Below are positions 57,985 through 64,000 of a stretch of 64,000 bases of DNA, piece after piece. Both the position numbers and the translations under genes were made by a program. The stretch lies in assembly GCF_000801105.2 (NCBI RefSeq), contig NC_079511.1, forward strand, positions 22,529,792 to 22,593,791, written 5' to 3'. Source of the DNA: Raphanus sativus. Taxonomy: Eukaryota; Streptophyta; Magnoliopsida; Brassicales; Brassicaceae. How positions within the stretch are numbered: position 1 is the first letter of the stretch; every line of letters starts with the position of its first letter. The notes beneath the pieces were generated by a model that saw only the letters and a program-made list of their open reading frames with translations, ran no database searches and was not told where the DNA came from.

Positions 57985-59347
57985 TTACATACCATGAATG
58001 GTGTATCCATTAGAATCTTTGCACTTATATAATAACCCAATCACATGAGGTTTCTCAAACGGCAGTTTAGAAAATACGACGAATATAATAATAAAACTAG
58101 ATTTTGGACCCGCGCGCCCGCGCGGGTGTATGTTTGGAATGCTTAAATGTTAAACATAAATTTGATGGTTTTTATATATTTTGATTTTTGGTATTTGTGT
58201 ATTTTGTTTGGTTTGTTGAGTATATGATTATAGAATTTTAAAATATATTTTTTTTTAATTTGGTAAATTTTTTTTTAAAATATATAAATGTCCATTTTTA
58301 TTAGTATTGTGGTTATTATTGTGTGTTTTGTTGACTCAATTTTTTTATAAGTTGTTTGTGTAAGTTTAAATTTTTTGTATTTCTTAATTACATAAATTTT
58401 AAGAAGAACAACTTAATGGAAATGTAAAAAAAATCTTGTTAATAAAATTGTTACATGGTTGTGACAAAAAAAAAAGAATTGTTACATGGAAGCCCATACA
58501 AACAATTAGGCCTCATTTGTTATCACTTTCACGGATCAATATATGCGAAGCCCACTTTTAGATTTTTGTCCGCGAAAGAAACAGAAAAATATTGTTAAAC
58601 ACTAATTTTCCTTTATCACAATTTTTTTTTCTCTTTTTGGTTTCTGTCGGTCAAGTTTCCTGTACCTCTCTCTCTTTCTCTCTTTCTTAACTCTTCTCGA
58701 TGTTCTTGTCGATGTTCTTCTACTTTCTAATCCAAAAAACGTGAATCAAGAACCAAACATAACTCTTCTTTTTCTTAACTTATAATCAAGTGTATGAACC
58801 GACAGAATCAAAGGTTCTCTTGCTGTTTTTTTTAATCAGATTAATCGATTTTTTTAAGCCCTAACATCACTAACGATAATCGATTGTTGTTATGTTCACA
58901 GATCCGTCGTCTCCATGAGTAGATCGGGCAGATATAACCAAGTCTTTAAGCGTTAGAGAAGTCAAATCGGTGTATTTCCAAAGACTGGTTCAACCTCGAG
59001 AAACACATCTATAAACAATGGTGCATGTTCTATCCTTGATTCTGTCTGTTTTTCTATTTAATAGATCAACTCTAAAGTTTGGATTTTACATGTAAACACT
59101 GCTTAGAAGTAACCTTGTTTGTTCAGTCTTTGTATCCCGAGAAAAAAAAATTGTTTTAAAATTATTTCACATAATTATTCTCTTAACATAATCCAGCATC
59201 AAGATCATTAGCCTTGCTAGATGCTTTATTAAAAAAATTCCACATATATTTAAGATTATTGAAGGCCGAGTGTTATTAGTAGATACTTATTTTACTTCTC
59301 TTGTAAATAAGATTTTTATTTCTGTGGTAGGTCGTACGTAATTGATG

Positions 59348-59603
59348 AATGCTAGTAGAGGAGGAGGAGCTTCAGTTAAGAAGCAATCTGCTGGTGAACT
59401 TCGTCTTCACAAAGGTCTGTCTCTATATATGTTTTGATCTTTATCTTTCTTTCCAAAGTTTTGAAATCTTTCTTGGTTGTTTTAATTTGTGTAGATAAAT
59501 CAGGCATGAATCTTCGAAGCTCTTGGACGATATCATTTGCCAATGGCAAAGATGATTTGATGAAGCGCCCATCTACATTAACCCCGATGATGGTTACTAC
59601 CAG
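59348..59603 (+). pseudogene. RCE1: Captured fragment of a RUB/NEDD8-conjugating E2 gene
   Basis: Two exon pieces, 59348-59414 (NASRGGGASVKKQSAGELRL) and 59495-59603 (DKSGMNLRSSWTISFANGKD, then a one-base frame change and INPDDGYYQ), match the N-terminal region of Arabidopsis RCE1 (RUB1-conjugating enzyme, a UBC12 orthologue) as I remember it. They are separated by an 80-bp GT-AG intron in the same phase as expected. The catalytic cysteine region is absent. The piece lies antisense to the host Helitron. With the frameshift and missing core it cannot be an active E2. Confidence 0.85.
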
Positions 59604-60063
59604 TTAAGTGATAACTCTTGCCACACTTACAACGGTTCTGAAACTCATTTTTTTTTTGTCTTATGAATGATATCATATCATATTTGCAGCTTCTGTATTT
59701 ACGTTTTAAGCCATTTGTGTTCTAAGTGTTGCTTGTTTGATGTCAATTCAGGGTGTTGTTGCGGGGCTTTTGGTTGAAAACTCTCTGAAGATCAAACTGA
59801 ATTTTGGTGAAGTTTATACATACCTGGTACACTATTTGAATTTTCTTCAGCTCTCCTCACATTACTCTTTTCCCTGACGCATATGACAAAACACTTTACA
59901 GTTCATTATAAGAAGAAATTTAATGTTTGTTATGCGTCTGCTACTTGCCTCCGCAGGTTTACAACTCACTGAAGGACAACATGATTGCGAAAGACGAAAT
60001 CTTTCAAAATTCAGAAAGAGTACATGCTTGTGAAACCTGCAACGGACGCTGCTTCTAAAGCTA

Positions 60064-61000
60064 AAATGGAAGCCGAAGCAGCTACAGCTATAGATGATGG
60101 TCGACTCCATGATGATAATGAGTCAAACATAAGGTAACAACTCAGTGAAGTAGTTTAAAATAATATATAAATCCTTTTAAATTGCAACTTGGAACCTGAT
60201 AGTATTAGATAGTATCAGAGACATAGCCACTATCATCAATCAGTAGTAGAGCTTGATCCAAATTTGTGTATCTAAAGTGAAAATTATTATTTAGGTGTTT
60301 ATGATTGTCTGAGAAGTAACATACATTCTTTTAAACAATCATCATGTTCTTCTCTAATTGTCTTTAATTTTATTACATGATCCTGGATGTTCTCCAATGG
60401 AACTCGGAATCGAGCTGCATCTGATATCTTTAAAGGAACTGGAAGCCGGAGCAGCTACAGCTATAGACGATGGTCCACTCCATGATGATAATGAGTCGAA
60501 CATAAGGTAACAACACAGTGAAGCAGTGAAAAGTAGTATATCTAAACTATTAAATTGCAACTTGGAACCTGATAGGTGTGTTATGTCTTATACCAAGGGT
60601 GGTTGATGATGAGAATGAGAAGGATACAGACGACGCAAGTGATATATCTACATATAGCAGTACAGGTTAGACTTCTCCTACCGAGTGATTGAAATGGAAA
60701 TTTAGATGGTTCTGTTAATTTAGGTTGTAGAGAAGTCTGAGTCACTTGTCTTATCTTTGTTTTACTGGTAGTTTTAAAAAACTCATAGATACAGAGCAAC
60801 ACGGTATAAAAAATATAGTACAGCTTGATCCGAATTTGGTTATCTAAAGAGAAAATGATTATTTAGGTGTTTATGATTGTCTGAGAAGTTTTAGTTTTCT
60901 TTTACACAATCCTCATGTTATTCTCTAATTCTTTTTAATTTTATTACATGATACTGGATGCAATCCAATGGAACTCGGACTCGAGCTGCATCTGAAGACA
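60064..61000 (+). repeat. A-B-A-B duplication inside the Helitron
   Basis: Block A (60064-60200, GGAAGCCGAAGCAGCTACAG to TTGCAACTTGGAACCTGATAG) recurs at 60441-60575. Block B (60251-60420, GCTTGATCCAAATTTG to GGAACTCGG-TCGAGCTGCATC) recurs at 60823-61000. Between A2 and B2 about 250 bp are present that are reduced to about 50 bp between A1 and B1. A tandem duplication of roughly 570 bp with a later deletion explains this. Confidence 0.85.
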
Positions 61001-61622
61001 ACAAAAGGAACTGGAAAGCAGCTAAAAATATGACAGAGGCCGGGAAAAGATGACAACAGAAGATCGATGCTGAAAGAGCTGCATGGAACAACACTCAAAC
61101 GGATGCAGGCAACATTAGTCTGCATAGAACAACACTGAAACGGACCAGCCAGGTAATTAGTTATCTATTTTATTGATTAAGTAGTGCCTGATTAGTTAAG
61201 GTGGAACAGTTAGTTATTAGATTGAGTAAGTTGCCTTTAGTTTTTCTTAAATATTTGTTGTTGCTTGAGTGTTGCATATCGTCGTAGATGGTAATGATAG
61301 TTTATAAAACAACCACTCTAATAGTTTAGATAGGTAAGAAAGACCAATATTATGCAATAGATTTGTAGCTTTAGAAATTTCACAATGATATCGAAATAAA
61401 TGTTAAAAAAATAACCAAAGATTGTTTGCCTTAATTAAAAATAAAAAATCAGTATCACAAAGCATTATAACACCCACGGGAAAATGAAAACGGCTCAAAC
61501 CTGCAAAGAAAAAACATGTAATTTCATATTAGTAGTTTTTCTGTATAGGAGACAGGTTTTAAAAAATTCTAAACCGTATAAGATAAATAAATCACTCCAA
61601 CACATCTATATTACCTTGAGCA
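61001..61622. other. Helitron interior between the duplications and the helicase
   Basis: 61001-61150 is gene-like plus-strand sequence (repeated GAACAACACT-AAACGGA motif at 61085-61140), unrecognised. The rest, to 61622, is AT-rich and likely includes the helicase 3' UTR on the minus strand. Confidence 0.35.
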
Positions 61623-64000
61623 TTAGAGGTTGTCGAAAACTTGTTTGAAAACCACATTCATAGTTTTCTTCTGGGGATTACCATCTTTGTCTAAAATCAA
61701 AATCTTCAAACCTTTTTTTGAAGTCACTCTAGAAACAGCAACATATAGCTGCCCATGTGAAAAAACAGGTCTAGGTAGATAGAGACCAACTTCAGATAGA
61801 GATTGACCTTGACTTTTGTTAATCGTCATTGCAAAAGCAACAGCAAGAGGCAGCTGCCTTCTCCGCATTTTAAAAGGCAATCTCGTGTCTGATGGAGTTA
61901 TCAACAATCTAGGAATATCAACAATTTCCCCAACTCTTTCTCCTGTTATAATTCTGGCTTGAACCATAAAGTCCATGAGCTGAGTGATCTGAAGTCTAGT
62001 CCCATTCATCAAGCCATCAATAGGTGTTATGTTTCTCAGTACCATAACCGGACAACCAACCTTTAGTCTAAGACTATGGTTTGGTAGACCAGGAACTTTA
62101 ATGGTGTTTAGAAAATCAGGACCAAGAGCTTCGTTGTTTACAGAACCTGTATCCGAAGGATCTATGCTATCAGCCGAGTTATAAATTTTTTCCTCACCTG
62201 AAACAGAAAACATATATTAGTTGAGAAGCAATCAAACATAAATAAGGCAGAAACAAAAAAAAAATACCTTGTAGCTTATCCAACATAAATTCATTAACTA
62301 CATTGACATCCTCGTTAGTTGGACAAAGGATAGCTCTCTCTTGAAAAAACTTCGCCTCTTTGTTTTCATGCAATGAATTTGAATCACCATAAATAGCTCT
62401 GCTGATGGCTTCTATAGGATCGTTGGAATCAGTAATCAAAAATTCCTCGGGGATATCAATCTCTGCTTGACCATCATTAGGTTCAGAAAGTTTACCATCA
62501 CCGACTTTTAATATCCACTCCGAGAAGTCCTTGAGTTCCTTTGCCTCTTCTACTGACAATCCACCCGACATCAATCTCATATTTTTAGTCAGCTTCAGCA
62601 CTTTGCAATGCTCCCAAAGATAAGATGAGTTCAGTGCAGACATCACAATCTCAGCTCTTCCAGCTCCATTTATAACAGGCAAAACCCGTCTAAAATCACC
62701 TCCAAAAACAATGACCTTTCCACCAAATGGCTGTTTGTCGTGCTTTCCAACAATATCAGATAAACTTCTATCCAGAGCTTCAAAACAATGTATGCTCATC
62801 ATTGGAGCTTCATCCCATATAATAAGTGATGCCGCTTTCACTAAATCCGATTGGTCTGTTTCATGTCTCATGGTACATGAAGAAAACTCGTCTGGATTTA
62901 GAGGAATAGAAAATCTGGAATGAGCTGTCCGACCCCCTGGTAACAACAATGACGCAATTCCACTTGAGGCCACGTTTAGAACAATCTCTCCTCGAGATCT
63001 GATAGCTGCAGAGAGTAACTTCCAGAGAAAAGTTTTCCCAGTTCCTCCAAAACCGCTCACAAAAAACATACCACCATCTGCTTCATTCACAGCCGCAAGA
63101 ATCTGATCATATATTTTCCTTTGCTCCAAAGTCATCTTCGGAATATCTCTATCAAGAGTTTCTAACAAAGTAGAGCGGCAATAGCTGCGTTCTTCCAATA
63201 CCAGGACGTTGGAATCATGACTACTTGTCTTAGGTGGCTTAGGCATAGTGGTAAATCTTTCTAATGAAGTACCATTGCGTCTTAGGAGTGATTCAATCTC
63301 TAGCAAAGCATACTTCTTTTTCTCGTCATCACTCAGCATTAGACCTACAAAGAAAAAAAAATGTCAGAATGAGAATATAGAACCCTGCGCCTAGGAATGT
63401 CATGTTGTACACGTGAGGATATCGTCACCAAGTTTACTACTAACCTGGTCTGTTGAAATTTTTCCTCATGTTGTGCTCAATATCTTCAGACAATAACTCC
63501 CAAGTGCTTTCCCAGACAGTCTCCGGCGCAGATAAAGTGTTATTCATAAGCATCATGACAAACACTTTCCGTAGCTCTCTTGCTGTGCTCTCGTAAGATC
63601 TCCTTACTATGTCATCAATGTACTCCTGATCATCATCTAGTAACCCACGGGCATAACATGCTTCTTTGTAGCCTGGATAAAGAACACCTTCATAAGTTTT
63701 GATGTCTTCATAACTGGTGGGTCCTCTCACAACATTCAAAAGTACACGCAAGAAGTAAGCATCTTCCTGGGTCCGTGGAGCATAATTAATTCTCCCAAGA
63801 GCAAAACCTCGTTTCCGTCTTTTCCACATCTTTGATTTCTTATCGTAGATAAAGAAGTTAGGAATCTGGGCGTAGGTCAATGTTTTTGCAAGGGAGTCAA
63901 TTTTACATAACTCAAACCAAGCCAAGAACATTGTATTTTTAATGAGCTTCCGACTGATGACTGCTTTCAGTTTATCCTTTCCTCTGAAAGTAACAACTTG
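61623..64000 (-). CDS. Helitron PIF1-like DNA helicase (partial at the window edge), three exons seen
   Basis: This is the helicase domain of a Helitron Rep-Hel protein, a superfamily 1B 5'-3' helicase that unwinds DNA during rolling-circle transposition. On the minus strand the exons are 64000-63445 (open to the edge), 63344-62268 and 62197-61623, with GT-AG introns of 100 and 70 bp, both in phase 1. Exon 1 contains the Helitron-specific region before the helicase (ending MRKNFNRPG). Exon 2 has Walker A GFGGTGKT (about 63054-63031), [12 protein letters not shown], Walker B IIWDEAPM (about 62820) and [11 protein letters not shown]. Exon 3 has [11 protein letters not shown] and [17 protein letters not shown] and ends at TAG or TAA near 61623. 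There is no stop or frameshift in 734 codons, suggesting recent activity. The Rep domain is not in view. Confidence 0.9.

Larger units (their letters stand above)
58097..64000 (-). mobile_element. Large, probably autonomous Helitron (3' part; 5' part beyond the window)
   Basis: On the minus strand the element ends with a strong hairpin (ACCCGCGCG, CC, CGCGCGGGT; 58108-58127), AAAAT and CTAG (58100-58097), followed by T. A Helitron-type PIF1 helicase is encoded on the same strand at 61623-64000 and is intact as far as seen. Between the helicase and the 3' end lies about 3.5 kb with captured plant gene DNA and duplications. The Rep (HUH nuclease) domain and the 5' TC end should lie to the right of 64000. 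Confidence 0.8.

Overview
This is nuclear DNA of a flowering plant, almost certainly a Brassicaceae species (Brassica/Raphanus-like). The intact genes are split by short GT-AG introns, read closely like Arabidopsis FUT11, the SDR-oxidoreductase fusion gene I recall as At1g49670, and CYP72A genes, and sit in very AT-rich DNA packed with crucifer-type Helitrons, MITEs and other repeats. One 100-base run of N (41738-41837) is an assembly gap.

Layout. 0.6-2.6 kb: intact seven-exon alpha-1,3-fucosyltransferase gene (FUT11-like). 3.1-5.1 kb: non-autonomous Helitron and a tRNA-derived SINE. 5.6-6.7 kb: intact five-exon gene for a plant-specific TIGR01589-type protein. 7.1-10.5 kb: two 7SL (SRP RNA)-like genes with plant Pol III promoters (USE plus TATA), the second followed by a tandem array of partial copies of its 3' part. 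10.5-12.8 kb: decayed endogenous pararetrovirus (Caulimoviridae) on the minus strand, with a tRNA-Met primer site and a Helitron nested in it. 12.8-15.6 kb: a hairpin repeat and two outward-facing Helitron 3' ends. 16.4 kb: tRNA-Arg(CCT). 16.95-20.87 kb: intact 18-exon SDR/zinc-free MDR fusion gene. 21-25.6 kb: stacked Helitron ends and a perfect 214-bp tandem duplication. 27.7-30.1 kb and 35.4-37.7 kb: two intact, tandemly duplicated CYP72A cytochrome P450 genes with related promoters, separated by repeats and a hAT fragment. 38-46 kb: repeats, including a fold-back element with a telomere-like core, a Stowaway MITE and a Mutator-like element. 47.0-48.2 kb: a broken ARABIDILLO-like F-box gene rearranged into a long inverted repeat. 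49.3-50.9 kb: an eight-copy array of a roughly 205-bp satellite. 51.2 kb: the 3' end of a LINE. 52-57.8 kb: unrecognised or broken gene-like sequence and a Tourist MITE hairpin. 58.1 kb to the right edge: the 3' part of a large minus-strand Helitron carrying an intact three-exon PIF1-type helicase (its 5' part lies outside the window), a captured piece of a RUB/NEDD8-conjugating enzyme gene (RCE1), and internal duplications.

How the genes work together: there is no operon logic here. FUT11 acts in Golgi N-glycan processing, the CYP72A pair in specialised or hormone metabolism at the ER, the SDR/MDR fusion in carbonyl or quinone reduction, 7SL in protein targeting and tRNA-Arg in translation. 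Much of the rest is a record of transposition and duplication. The two loci I find most unusual are the ARABIDILLO-like inverted repeat, which could make a long hairpin RNA, and the 7SL locus with its amplified 3' part.

Limits: exon boundaries were placed by eye from reading frame, splice sites and remembered family sequence. No alignment or database search was run. Transposon ends outside the clearest cases are approximate.
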